Part shown: positions 20,727 to 32,370 of the stretch, piece by piece | How the letters are laid out: every line of letters starts with the position of its first letter | Position numbering within the stretch: position 1 is the first letter of the stretch | From: Diphasiastrum complanatum | Lineage: Eukaryota > Streptophyta > Lycopodiopsida > Lycopodiales > Lycopodiaceae | Assembly (NCBI GenBank): GCA_029204225.1 | Contig: MU832069.1 | Coordinates: 24,944-88,943, forward strand | DNA length: 64,000 nt | Direction of reading: 5' to 3' | Position numbers and translations under genes: made by a program | Notes under the pieces: generated by a model | Seen by the model: only the letters and a program-made list of their open reading frames with translations | Told to the model about the DNA's origin: nothing | The model's database searches: none

Positions 20727-21032
20727 AGTGTTTCCACGTTCACAAATGTTCATGTGCGAAGGATCCTGTCAAAGATGGCAAACTTGTTTTCAAGATATTA
20801 CCCAGATTATCTCGGTCGACTCATAATCATCAATGTTCCAGTTGCATTCTGGGTTGTTTGGGAGATGCTAAGGCCTTTTATCAATGACAGGACACAGAAG
20901 AAAATACGTATACACAGAGGCAATGGACTAGAAGATCTTTTGAATACCATACATGCTGAGGATCTGCCTTCCTTTCTTGGTGGTAGATGCCGTTGTCCTG
21001 GTGGATGTGAGCATGCCCTGACAGGGCCATGA
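20727..21032 (+). CDS. Sec14-like protein, last exon with stop
   Basis: The phase-0 start reads SVSTFTNVHVRRILSKMANL. It continues with the Sec14 C-terminal lobe: YYPDYLGRLIIINVPVAFW, then LRPFINDRTQKKIRI, then the gating-helix end LPSFLGGRCRCPGGCEH, followed by ALTGP and a TGA stop at 21030-21032. The LPxxxGGxCxC ending is typical of Sec14 proteins whose CRAL-TRIO domain ends near the C-terminus. The chain stops about 15 residues after the domain, so no long C-terminal extension is encoded here. Confidence 0.88.
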   Translation, partial: SVSTFTNVHVRRILSKMANLFSRYYPDYLGRLIIINVPVAFWVVWEMLRPFINDRTQKKIRIHRGNGLEDLLNTIHAEDLPSFLGGRCRCPGGCEHALTGP

Positions 21033-21997
21033 CTGGCAACTATTTTTCCCAATTCTTTTGAAGTGCTGGCTTAAAATTATAAAGCACAGATAGCTGAGTT
21101 GAAGAACATCTACACGCGAAACATCTTATTTTCATTTGATAACACATGCTATTTTGCTTGAGCCATAATCAATCAAATACTACACAGATTTGCGAAGTAT
21201 AAGGATGTCTTTTAGCTTCGCATCAGGTCTATCATCATGGTAATGTTAGTGGAGGTTCCCACCTACTTGAAGTATTAGAAGGCATTATATGAAAAGCCTT
21301 ATAGAAGCTAAATTTCGAGATAGATCTGTTGGGACTTAAATGTGACAAAAGGTTGCTATTGATTGTCACGAAAAAGCACATATACGGATTATTAAAACCA
21401 TTGCCCCCCTTACCATTTGGATGTTTCCACACATGGTGAGTTGGTTTGGTTGATAATCAACCAAATCTTACCTGATATGTCCTCTATTTAAGAAACATAT
21501 TGAAGCCTTACTGTACGAGTGATATGGTTGGTGTGACTGTGTTATTATCATCAGCTTTAAGAAAACTCGATGAATTGTAAGAATGGAATGACAGAGCACT
21601 TGGACACTAATTTATCATTGCACTTGTGATTGGAAATTGATGCAGTGTTAAGTGAAAGCAAAATAGCTTAGTTAAAATACATTCAATCCAAGCATGAAAA
21701 TAGGAAATACACTCTTACATCAACAAAAAATATATCGAATGAGAATGCTACATCATTTTTGACCGACCAACAACAATACATGAGACTCCCACGCAAATTT
21801 GCCTTCTAACATTGTGTACACTCCCATCATCATGAGACCTTTAGTATTTTTCTAGAGCTACATCATTACATTCTTGTCTCTACCCTTTCACAACTTATGC
21901 GATAAAGCTATATTGGTTTCTTATGAAACTAATTTTTTACGAGTGAGGCAAAATAGTTCCTTGACTTTTCCTCTAGAATAGTGCTCTTCTTGTGCCA

Positions 21998-22085
21998 CCC
22001 ATGGTGAGTTGGTGTATCACGCTTAAATTTGGCTTGCCCACCTATAGGTTCGATTCTTTATGATCCCATGAGTTGATAATACCCA
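21998..22085 (+). mobile_element. SINE-like sequence with tRNA-type A and B boxes
   Basis: TGGTGAGTTGGTGT (22002-22015) resembles a Pol III A box, and GGTTCGATTCT (22047-22057) matches the B-box consensus at about the spacing of a tRNA. Related sequences occur near 32103, 40803 and 40897, which argues for a dispersed tRNA-derived SINE. The 3' end and tail are undefined. Confidence 0.5.
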
Positions 22086-22637
22086 AAAGCATTCAGCCTA
22101 TTTCTAAGTAGTAGATATGTTGAACTGCTTGGTTCACTTATTTACCTTTTCCATTTGTGAGTGCCATTACTCATGGTGAACTTGATCTCCAATGATTTGA
22201 AGACAACACCCCTAAGTAACTAGTAAATATTGCTCATAATTGTCGATGCCCATGTCCATATGATGAAAGAGCATTTCCACAAAACTATTCAATTTGTTTT
22301 CCAAAAAAATGAAATGCACCATCTCAATGAGTAAATCTACCACCATCCACAAGGCATTGATTTCTTCTCCTTGTCTTTGGGAGACGAGTCCTAAAATCCA
22401 TGGAAGTAATCTAGACTTATCTTTAGTCGATTCAACAAATGAGTTGTCTTACCTTTGTCAACCTTTGTAGCTAGACATTCAAGAGACCCTGTGTAATAAT
22501 TATGCTTTGAAACTAAGAATTCTTTCGATACTCAAATTTCTTGCTCTATGCACATCGTGACACTTGTACAAGGTCCTATAGGTTCACATTCGTTTATCCC
22601 GTCCAAGACATCAAAGAAAATATGCGTCCAAAAAAGA

Positions 22638-22659
22638 GATATATATATATATATATATA
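22638..22659. repeat. (AT)n microsatellite
   Basis: About 11 AT units. Confidence 0.95.
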
Positions 22660-22815
22660 CCAACTGAATTATCCTACATGACTTGTACAACAATAACTAT
22701 CACATGATAATATGTGAAAATCGTATGTGTGAGTTAAAACTAAACATTTGAATAGATATGGTTAGAAGTGATAAATTAACTTCAAATAGTATGACATTGT
22801 CTTAATTAGCCAACC

Positions 22816-22818
<3 letters not shown>

Positions 22819-22890
<72 letters not shown>
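22819..22890. repeat. (AT)n microsatellite, long
   Basis: About 36 uninterrupted AT units. Confidence 0.95.
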
Positions 22891-22892
<2 letters not shown>

Positions 22893-23167
22893 TTTGTGTT
22901 GCCATGTGGACCAGTAAAAATTAGCCCGATATCAGACTTCTACATAACTTTTCAATCTTATTGAAAAGCCAAAATTATAGAGTTCAGAGCTTCATCAGAA
23001 GGAAAATCCATATCTGAGATATTGGTTCAACATGTATAGATGCATTCAGAACTAAATGTACAAGGATTGAACGCTCAGGATTATAAAAAGCTCAACTGCA
23101 AATATTGATGTATTGGTTGTCTTGAATTTGATTTATTCTAAATATTTTTCTTTTAAAACACTAATCA

Positions 23168-23752
23168 TGTTGGAGATAGTGAACTCATGCAACGATTCTC
23201 CTACATTTCCCCGAAGGGGCCGACATATCAATAGTCGCTGACGCCAAATTTGTCGAACCTCCAATCAAGAGCTGAAGGTAGACTATCGGGACCATAGCTC
23301 GTTGGGCAAATCGAACTATCGGCCTACTGCCCATCAGGCGTGAAGCCCACACGTAGCCGTAAAAGTAACATTACCAGAGGGATTATTAACTAAGAGTTTA
23401 GCATAATCCTCTCTTGTAATGATTAGTTAATCTATCTTGTAATCTCACAGTGTGAGACATAAGTATAGGTTAGAAATCAGAATAGAATAATGCAATGAAA
23501 AGATTGTAATAGGAGTGTCAGGCCGCCAACGAGCGAGACACTGCCGACTCATTCTGAAACAAAACAGAAATACAAAATACATTCTGTTCTTCCAATTGCG
23601 TTTGTTGTGTTACGTCTGTTATTTTTTGATTGATTGCTACAATGTCTATGATTTATAGTCGTGTATTTAGGTCCTATAGTTGAATGCATAGTGTAGCATA
23701 CTTCCGCCAAGAATAGGTGCACTCTTGCATCACACCCGGAGCTTTTCGAACA
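23168..23752 (+). repeat. copia-2 5' LTR (left boundary tentative)
   Basis: The segment ends ...TTTTCGAACA directly before an iMet primer-binding site, so its right end is the end of a 5' LTR. A TGTTGGAG word at 23168 is the likeliest start. No second copy was found in the window, so the left end is a guess. Confidence 0.5.
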
Positions 23753-23764
23753 TGGTATCAGAGC
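23753..23764 (+). other. copia-2 primer-binding site (tRNA-iMet 3' end)
   Basis: TGGTATCAGAGC is the standard plant retrotransposon primer site. It lies 19 bases before the gag Met. Confidence 0.85.
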
Positions 23765-23782
23765 GAATTCATTAGATTCAAT

Positions 23783-24547
23783 ATGGCTACTACGATTCAG
23801 ACTAGGATTGCAATCAATATTGATGGCACAAACTATCGTGTATGGAAGTTCAAGATCAAAACACTCTTAAAGGGTGAAGGGAAATGGTCAGAGACCGATC
23901 TCACAAAAGAAATGCCTCCAAATGGACATCCAAGGAGAGCAGAATGGATCAAGAAGGATGAACGTGCAATGGCGATCATTGGGTCCTCTATAAATGAAAA
24001 AATCCTCATGCAAATTGAAGATTGTGAAAACAGCCATTGAGCGTGGTAGAAACTAAAGCAGAAGTATGAAGTGAAGACAACTGCATCAGTGATGTACCTC
24101 CATTAATTAGCTACAAAGCCTGCGATGGGATGGCAACGATTTGGAAGAACATGTTGAGAAGATCAGAATGATCTTCGTCCGACTTTCTGCATCTGGACTG
24201 GAGTACCAAATCCCTAGCTTCATCCTATCAACCTTTGCGAATGCTTGTCCTGAGCTTACCAAAGATGACATTCAAAAGAGCGATCAGCCTTGTTGAAGAC
24301 GGAGGACTGATCAGAGATGAAGGAGAGGCAAACAGCGACCAGGAGAAGGCCCTTTTCACAAAGGGAAAGAAAAAAGCCCAAGTTAAACAAAGTCTTCAGC
24401 AAGAGACAACCTGCGATCATTGTCACAAATTGGGACACAGCCGACAGATGCTGGTTTAACCCGACAATACCTTGCACACACTGCAAGAAGAAAGGGCACT
24501 CAGCATACAAATGTTGGCACAACCCAAAAGGGAACCACAAAGCATAA
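23783..24547 (+). pseudogene. copia-2 gag with two zinc knuckles, frameshifted
   Basis: The Met at 23783 opens MATTIQTRIAINIDGTNYRV with the copia gag entry (DGTNYRVWKFKIKTLL), broken by a stop at 24040. Downstream, in other frames, are CDHCHKLGHS (24412-24441) and CTHCKKKGHSAYKC (24473-24514), two CCHC knuckles. Several frame changes and stops make it a pseudogene. Confidence 0.75.
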
Positions 24548-24649
24548 AAAGCAAATGTTGCAGAATTATCGAAGAATGCTGAGAAGAGCGACAATGCCTT
24601 CACCATTGTCGATGATGCATCAACTAGCTACACAGAGCATGACTACGAT

Positions 24650-25950
24650 ATAGTCATCGACTCTAGAGCTACATCGCATATTACTTGCAACAAAAACATC
24701 TTGATCAACTTCAAGACACTTGACAATGCAAGAACAATGATACTGGGTGATGGGAGCAGACACGATGTCGAAGGCATCGGGACTCTATAGCTACGTACAT
24801 TGTTAGGACATGCAAAGCTTCAAGGAGCACTCCATGTACCTATACTAAGGAGAGATCTACTCTTTGTGTCGAGGATAGTCGATCTTGGAATACGAGTCCT
24901 GTTTGAGTAATCGAACAAAAATCAAACAAGCTGCTGGTTGTTGGGTCCAAACAAGGTAACCTATATCAAGCTAAAATTATCAGCTGCTACGATAGCATAT
25001 TAATGCATCTGAAAGTGAAAATCATCTTTGGCACAAAGGAATGTATCATCGGAATATGAGGAGTCTATATGACATGAGCAAGAAAGAGATTGTCATTGGT
25101 CTGAAGATAACAAGACCAGATTTGTGCATGAAGGCAGAAGAGCCAAGGACATCCTTGAGCTTGTTTACTCAGATGTTTGTGGACCGATGAAAGTCGACTC
25201 TCTCTCAGGATCTCAATACTTCCTCACCTTCATTGATGATTACAGCAGGATGACTACAATCTATTACTAAAAGAAAAAATCTAAAGTGTTTGATGCTTTC
25301 AAAAAGTTTGTGGCATTTGTAGAGAGACACACCTCCAAGAAGTTGTAGTCAGGTCTGACAACGAAGGCGAGTATTCGAGCAAGGATTTCTCAAGCTTCTA
25401 CCAAAATAGAGGAATCGAGCATCAATTTACACTAGCCTATACACCACAGTACAATGGTGTAGCAGAAAGAAGAAATGGAACGCTTATCGAAGGAGCAAGA
25501 TGCATGATGGCACAAGCACAGTTGCCATGGGCCTAGGCAATTGCAGCTATTGTACACCTGCAGAACAAATCGGCAACGACAACGCTGGAAGACAAAACAC
25601 CATACAAGATATGGACGGGTGAAAAACTCGATCTGTCATCTGTACGTGTATTCGGATGTGCAGCATACATGCACATACCAAAGGAGAAAAGAAGTAAGCT
25701 TGACGAAAAGTCGGAGCAAATAGTCATGGTCGGATATTCAAACGGCTCACAAATCTACCGAATCTATAATCCAACCTCTAAGAAGGTGGTAATGAGCAGA
25801 GATGTGAAGTTCGACAAATCGAAGTTTCCTGGAATGAAGGAACCAAGAGGCCATGAAATCTTCACACTATTACCATTGAAAAAGGTCGACTGCAAATGGG
25901 TATACAAAAGGAAGCTGAAATCAGATGGAACTTGTGAAAAAAGTGGATCT
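24650..25950 (+). pseudogene. copia-2 protease, integrase and RT start, degenerate
   Basis: Protease is recognisable as VIDSRATSHIT (about 24655-24687) with the catalytic-loop Gly changed to Arg. Integrase shows FLTFIDDYSRMTTIY with a stop soon after, then TPQYNGVAERRNGT and the C-terminal module VFGCAAYMHIPKEKR, then VMSRDVKFD (frame 25669-25953). The RT entry KKVDCKWVYKRKLKSDG ends abruptly near 25950, and no RT catalytic box follows. Confidence 0.75.
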
Positions 25951-26099
25951 TGAATGGATCTAAGATCCCATATGTTCTGGCTAAGGTCTTTGCACAACAA
26001 GCTACAAAAGCTAGAAATGGCAAAGCATCCTAATGCTACCTTTGATACACATGAACTTGACAAAGCATTCAAGAGACAAAAGAAACTTATGAAAGATAC

Positions 26100-27049
26100 T
26101 GATGGCAGCCAAATATAGCAGCAAACAGGTCGCGGAACATCACTCTACCACTTTTGGATAGCACCTAAGATCATACACAAGAGCTTGAAGACAATATACA
26201 AAGCAATGCTTACAATGGAGGAAACTGTGACAATGATCTATTGATCTCTCTTAACAATACAATAAGTTTCTCCAACCTGTTCTCCACGAATTTCAGCCTA
26301 ATGTAGGTGAGAGATATGACTCTCTCTCTCCTCTCTCTAGAACTTAGGACCCAATTTTAGGGCACCAGTAGCCTAAATAGCCAATTTTGGCCTATATGTC
26401 CAATTAACATGATTTTGGTGTCATTTTGAAGGTCTTGAAGTTTGAGACATCTTCAACATGAAATATATACTATAATAGAAGTATCTAGGTCTCTTTCACC
26501 ATTGTGAAAGGTTAGATCCAAAACTATGTACAAAAATTGCCAATTTAGGCCTCAAACTAGCTAGGAAATGTTCACAATTTTCACACTCCCTCTTCAACTT
26601 AGCTTGCTAACTTTACAACACTACTTTGCTCCAACCTAAGAATGATCTCCTTCATCTCTTCTCAAGTGTTCTAATATGTACAATATGAAGTACAACATAA
26701 TTGATTTAGATAATAGTGTCCATATAGGATGCTTCACTATTTTTTCTTACATCAATTTTACATAGAATAATGAACAAGATACATGTAAAAGAACACAGAA
26801 TCATAACGAAAGGATTCCTCCATGTATCCACCTTTGAATTCTCTGTAAAACAGCAGCAAACAAGTTGTAAGTGAAAGTAACCAACAAATGTGTGCATGCC
26901 TCCTCCACATTTCACTATGCCCATAGTGAATGCACCATGTATCACAGAACCTGAAAACACATTTGCATAATGGTTAAATGCTCCACTCAAATCACATAAG
27001 GAGAGTTACTTACATGCTCAACAAAGTACACTAAAATTTATGCAAAATA
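26100..27049. other. Non-coding insertion or replacement inside copia-2
   Basis: AT-rich sequence with a short CT-rich patch (about 26317-26339) separates the RT start from the extreme RNase H end. It has no RT or RNase H similarity, so the element has lost most of its RT and RNase H, possibly by replacement with another repeat. Confidence 0.4.
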
Positions 27050-27448
27050 TTGTTGACAATCTGTTCACCCAAAAGGGGTTCTTTCATCCAAGTGGGAGCT
27101 TTGCTTAGCCTTTTGGAGAATTACAAAATCACTCAAAGAGTATTTGTCATCCACTTAAAGAGAAGGTTCATCCACTTAAGGAGAGTGTTCATCCACAAAG
27201 GGGAGTGTATACTTAGCCCAAGATCCAGTCTTCCATTCAAAAACCAAATATGTACCTCTGAAGTACCATCATATTTGAGATCTAATCTCGAAAGGAGAAC
27301 TGAGTGTCAAATACAAGAAGACATGATTGTCGATCTACTCACCAAGCCGCCGGACAAACCACTGTTTACACGATTACACAGCACAAAAAAATCATTGGGA
27401 ATAACAACTCACACCATTTTTAATCTCTTCGGTGGACTGTACAGTTAG
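27050..27448 (+). pseudogene. copia-2 polyprotein C-terminus relic
   Basis: The end of this frame, MIVDLLTKPPDKPLFTRL followed by HSTKKSLGITT, resembles the copia RNase H C-terminus (ADIxTKPLxxxxFxxLxxxLG). The upstream part has no clear domain and includes a short internal repeat (IHLKRRFIHLRRVFIHKGE). No 3' LTR matching 23168-23752 follows. Confidence 0.55.
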
Positions 27449-27459
27449 AAATCAGTTTT

Positions 27460-29170
27460 GATCTGATTCATTAGTATAAGCTCTAAATGTGATGATGTAA
27501 TTATTGTACAGTTTATTTGGTTTACTGTATATGGTTGTGATTGGGACGTGACCCCTTAGGATATATTGATCGGGCACTGATCCCGTAGCCGACTACTTGG
27601 GTTAGCCGAGTAGCCACACATAGGAAGAATTAACCTGTACAGAGTTATTTACAATACTTGCTATACTTGGGGGCATGTCCCAAGTTTTTCGGTCGAATTT
27701 GGCCATATTGGGCCCGACCTTAGTTTGACAGGTGGTAGGCCAATTTTAGGACACCTTCCTTTTCATGCAATTTGTGAATACTCTACATGTACAGTGTTTC
27801 TTTGTAATCTGAGAGGTAGGCCATGGTATGCCGGTTACAAGTCAAAAATTCTTGTGATCGGGTTCAACTCTTGGGGTCAAAACCAACCAACGTCATGTGG
27901 CATTTTGGAGGAATGCTCTCACAGGTATGATCGGCAATGGCATTGTCGAGTCAGGTGATGAAGAATGGGTCAGTAATCACACTTTGGATACTCTTGGTGA
28001 GTGGTAAGTGTGATGATTTTGCGGTTTTGCAGTTGGTAAGTCAATTTTGATCAAGCCATTTTAGTTGTGGAGTAGTATCAGGGTTGTCATCGAGGAGATA
28101 CACTTCAGCTGCCAGTTTGGATGAGTCAAGTCAATTTGCCATATTAGTATTGCATCAGGGATGTAGATTTCAGTAATGACAGGGTGCAGATCATTTGGTT
28201 TGGGCCATGGAAGATCTCACAGGTTCACTTGGAGGGATATTGGCATGCACAGTCATGTGAGAGACTTGATGGTGGCTTTGGAGTTCACATATCAGTGTAT
28301 TCTCAGGGAGTGGTTTGGAACCATTCATAGGAGTAGCTTGGAGCTAGCTTGGGGGAATACAAGTGGGGCACTACAGGGTAGATGCTTAGATCTTTGTAAT
28401 CAGGGATGGCATTGAGATACCTGGTAGGGATAGCACTGCAGAATGACATGGAATGATCATCAGGGGACAATTATTTCATATTAGACTTGAGTCATTGGCA
28501 TGGACAGGACTTACAGGTGGGATTCATGATGGAATCAGAACATTACAAACGCAAGTGAGAAAAGCGTGAAGATTGGAGAGCTGATGGAGATCGCACGAGG
28601 TGTGATCGGAGGGCAAACACTATGGTGAGTGTTTTGCTAGTGATCTACTTGAGGGGACACTGATGGCAAGGACTTCATGGTGTGCTCATTTGGGAGTACA
28701 GGTTGGCATTACAGCATGGGGCCAGTTTTGGACATTGGCATTGATGGGGAGACATCTACCATCACGGGCGTGGATAAGCTACCATAGCTTTCAGGCAGTT
28801 GGCTGTATTTGCAAGAGTCTAGGCTTGGCACAGGTGTTGGAATTTCCATGGTGCAGATTCTCAGGTGGTGAGATCATGGGGAAACCTAGAGGCACTCGGA
28901 GCCATATACCTCAGTACAATTATGGAGACATTAGTCTCGAGATCCCGTGAGCGACGACTCATGGATGAGCTTGCGTTGGCATGGTGTTGAGTGGCACATA
29001 GCCAAGGAGAGCGAGCAGATGCTAGGAGCCAAGTTGAGCAGGTGATGCTTTGGAGTTCGGCTTGTCTAGCAGGATGGTGACCAGGATCGGAGACATCAGG
29101 TGAGCATAGTATGTGGATGACGAGTCCATTGGGGTGGCACTCAGGGAGATGCTACAGTTGCTCAGGTATG
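27460..29170. other. G-rich non-coding block
   Basis: About 1.7 kb, clearly richer in G (TGG, CAGG and GGCAT words) than its surroundings. Open frames at 27725, 28176 and 28663 match no family I know. It ends against the truncated copia-3 gene near 29170-29205. It may be the non-coding interior of a large retroelement derivative. Confidence 0.35.
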
Positions 29171-29171
29171 A

Positions 29172-30372
29172 TATGTCATTGTATGGACGATGTTTGTGGT
29201 GAACTCCACAAGAAATCCATTGTCAAGCAATTGGCCTACACTAAGCAAGTTCTTAGTGATGCTAGGAATGTAAAGTACACCATCAATCTTGATCTTTCTT
29301 GAAGATCCCAAGCATAAAGGTATGGATCCTATGTCTTCTACCTTACAAGCATAATCATTTGCTATAAAAATTGACTTGATAGGTCCATCATAGGTGGATA
29401 AGGTTGAAAAATACTCCCTCTTACTTGTCATGTGGGAGCTAGCCCCGCTATCTATCCACCAAGTGTCTTCTCCTCTCATGCTTGAAGATGAGAAACTTGA
29501 CATCATAAGAGAGTCTTCGTGTAAGATCTCCTCTTCTTCTTGGCCTATGTTTGCTTTATTTGAGCTCGCTTCCTCTTGAAACACTCGGAGGCATAGTGCC
29601 TCATCTTGCTACAAAAGTAGCATTTGATCTTTGACTTGTCCTGCTTGGGCTTGCTTGAGCTTGGACTTGACGATCCTTCTTGATCTTCACCTTTGACTTG
29701 GTTCTTCTTGAATGCACCTCCTTTGCCTTTGGATTTGCCTTTGCTCTTGATGAAAAGAGCCTTGTCATCTCCATCATTGAGGGAGAGCTTCTCCATCCTT
29801 GACATGATGTGAGTTCTCCTACTCTCCTCGGCCACGAGGACTCCTTGGAGAACTTCAAGTGAGGGCAACTTGCCCATAATTGCATAGCCTTGTACCAAGT
29901 TAGCAAAATCCACACTTATTCCATTCAAGATTAGTTGAACAAGTTCACACTCTTTAATGGAATCTCCTACATAAGCAAGCTCCTTGTTTAAGGCTTTAAC
30001 TCTCAAAACATATGAATGGCTACTCTCTCCCTTGGCTTGAAAGCATTGAAGGATTTGGTTCTTCAAGGATAGCAACCTTGAAGTGTTTTTAGATTCATAT
30101 ATTTTTTGAAGAGTTTCCCATGCTTCTTGAGCCGAGGTGCTAGCATCTACCTCCTTAAGAAGCTCATTTGTTACATTCATTTTTATACAATGGAGGGTAA
30201 TCTTGTATCTTGTAGCTTCTTGAGGGTGAATAGGCTCATCCTCTTCACCACTCACAATATCCATTAGATCTTGTAAAACAAGAATTGATTCCATTCCTAG
30301 CTTCCAAATAGAATAATTAGAAGCATTCAATCTATCATTTGGATCCAAGAGAAATGCATTTATGGAAGCCAT
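29172..30372 (-). pseudogene. copia-3 gag-protease fragment
   Basis: On the minus strand the Met at 30372 opens a 275-residue gag: NASNYSIWKLGMESIL, AWETLQKIYESKNTSRLLSL, and the knuckle CYFCSKMRHYASEC with the usual Gly changed to Arg. After a frame change near 29550-29580 the protease follows as WWIDSGASSHMTS with an intact DSGA motif, then the LYIPSITKNLLSVGQL segment. It stops abruptly at about 29172-29205 against unrelated G-rich sequence, so integrase and RT are lost. A related gag lies at 47617-48330. Confidence 0.85.
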
Positions 30373-31835
30373 CTCTCTCTAATCAAGAGCTTGATCACAA
30401 AAAGTGGACACAAAATAGAAATGATTGAAAGACTAGCTATCCCACTACCTAGGGACTTGAGAATGCTCAAAACTTGACTCCTCAATAAGATCCTACTTCA
30501 TCTTAAGCCATCAAATCTATTTAAGACAACAAAAATGGAAACTAGCCTGAATTATAATGAAAAATGGATCTAGAATTCCCTCCTTGATCTCGACCTCACA
30601 AGGTGCTTGAATTCACCTAACCTGAATCAAAAGGAATCAAATGCACATAAATGCCTCTTCAAATCATCCCTACAAGATCATGTTGAATCACTTTGCAATA
30701 ATGAATCCAAACTATTCTCCAAAACAAGCAAATTGATCACAATCTTAGCTAGAATTGCATTCAATGATGAGTACTTGTCAAAACCTTTGGACTGACCCCA
30801 AAATTGACTTTTAATGACCGCAATAAGTCTAAGAATGACCTATTACAACACCAATTATGATGATCTACCTTCCTATTGAATGATTGAATACTATTCTTTG
30901 TGATTGACGCCAGAAATCGAGTAGCATCAAAATGAAGAAAGCACAAAATACTTGCTATTTTGATCCAATTGATAAGAGATGACTTCAACTCAGATTTTGA
31001 AGCTAAAAAGCCTGTAAATCAAAAACCATTAAATACATCTTTACTCAAATTGATCAAAGATTGGAGGTACAAATCATATTAGCTAGATTACTAATCAATA
31101 CATTGATTTCTAGCTTATCTTGGCTTGAACTCCACAAATTGGCTCCAAAAACATGCTAAACTCTTCACACGTGTATTGTACCTGCACCTTCAATTACATC
31201 TAATGATCACAAAAATCCATATGGCAATAGCAATCATCATTCAAAAGATAGACACAAACTAGTCATTAAGGAAGATCTCGATTTTACTCATAATTTGATG
31301 GAGAAACCATCACATATTTATACATTAGTAGCTCGGATTTAAGCATTTTGGGGCCTCTCTGAACTCATCATAACCTAACCCTAACATCTAATCTAATAGG
31401 TCATTGGATCCACCATAATTTGGGGTCAAGTTCTCAAGATCCAAAAACAATGTAAAACTTGTTATTTTTAACTCCTAGAATCTCTCTAGCCTATATTTAT
31501 CTGTGCACATTTTGGCCTCATTCCAAAGTTGATTTGACTTAGAAGAAGGTATCCTATGCTTTTGGCACGTGTGACGTCCCACAATATGGCCTTAATGTAA
31601 TTTACAAGTGGAATATACAAACTAGCTTGTGTAATTTTAACAGGTTAGATTGCAAATAGATTAGAGAACTTTTATATAAGATTTATAAATCTCAAAACAT
31701 GAAACTTTGCAATAACTTGATTGGTCATCCTTCACAATCGCAAAAATATTGGTATCTGAAACGGTGTTCATACATATGAGTAACTTTCAAATTTGTAAAT
31801 ATCTCATAGCTTTAATTCGGGTTGCTCTTTGTTAG

Positions 31836-31973
31836 GCTTTCATCGTGGTTTTATTATGATCCTACACTTGAAATAGCATGTTCTTGAAATTCAATCTTTG
31901 TCAAGCTTTCATCGTGGTTTTGTTGTGGTTTCTACGCTTGAAATAGCATGTTTCTAAAATTCAATATCCATCA
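31836..31973. repeat. 69-bp tandem duplication
   Basis: Copies at 31836-31904 and 31905-31973 both begin GCTTTCATCGTGGTTTT and share the CTTGAAATAGCATGTT segment with scattered differences. Confidence 0.75.
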
Positions 31974-32102
31974 TGTTTTTAGCTCACGTTTTTTCCATTA
32001 GCGCACCCTATGCTAGCAGGACATAACTGCGTTGCTAGTTGTTATAAATTATTTCTATTTTGCAATATTGGCTAGTTCATTATTGTGGTCAATTTTCCCA
32101 AA

Positions 32103-32190
32103 CATGGTGAGTTGGTGTAGTGTTCTTGAGTCGGGCTCGCCTAGCCAAGTTTGACTCTCTATGATTCCATAGGTTGATAATAAGCACTTG
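32103..32190 (+). mobile_element. SINE-like sequence (diverged)
   Basis: CATGGTGAGTTGGTGTAG matches the A-box region of the copy at 21998, and the B-box position reads AGTTTGACTCT. It is followed by ATAGGTTGATAATA, like AGTTGATAATA after the first copy. Confidence 0.45.
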
Positions 32191-32273
32191 TGGTCTATTG
32201 ATTCTCACAATTCTTCAAAGTGATGGTAAATATATCATGTACACCAAGTGGATAAAAAGAGAGCTGAGTCTAT

Positions 32274-32370
32274 GGCTGATTCAATGTTTGGTGAATCATT
32301 TACATATGAAAGTTGAAGTATGACTGGCTGATTCAATGTTTGGTGAATCATTTACATATGAAAGTTGAAT
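32274..32370. repeat. 52-bp tandem duplication
   Basis: GGCTGATTCAATGTTTGG and the following 26 or so bases occur identically at 32274 and 32326. Confidence 0.9.

Larger units (their letters stand above)
21033..23167. other. 3' flank and intergenic sequence
   Basis: No coding region is supported. It contains a SINE-like copy near 21998-22085 and two AT microsatellites (listed). Confidence 0.45.

Noticed and set aside
22002..22057. A functional tRNA gene
   Set aside because: A and B boxes are present, but the sequence does not fold convincingly into four arms and no anticodon stem is clear. A SINE is the better reading.
28176..28950. Open frames in the G-rich block as possible novel genes
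   Set aside because: Short, Trp-rich by base composition, without introns, start context or family resemblance.
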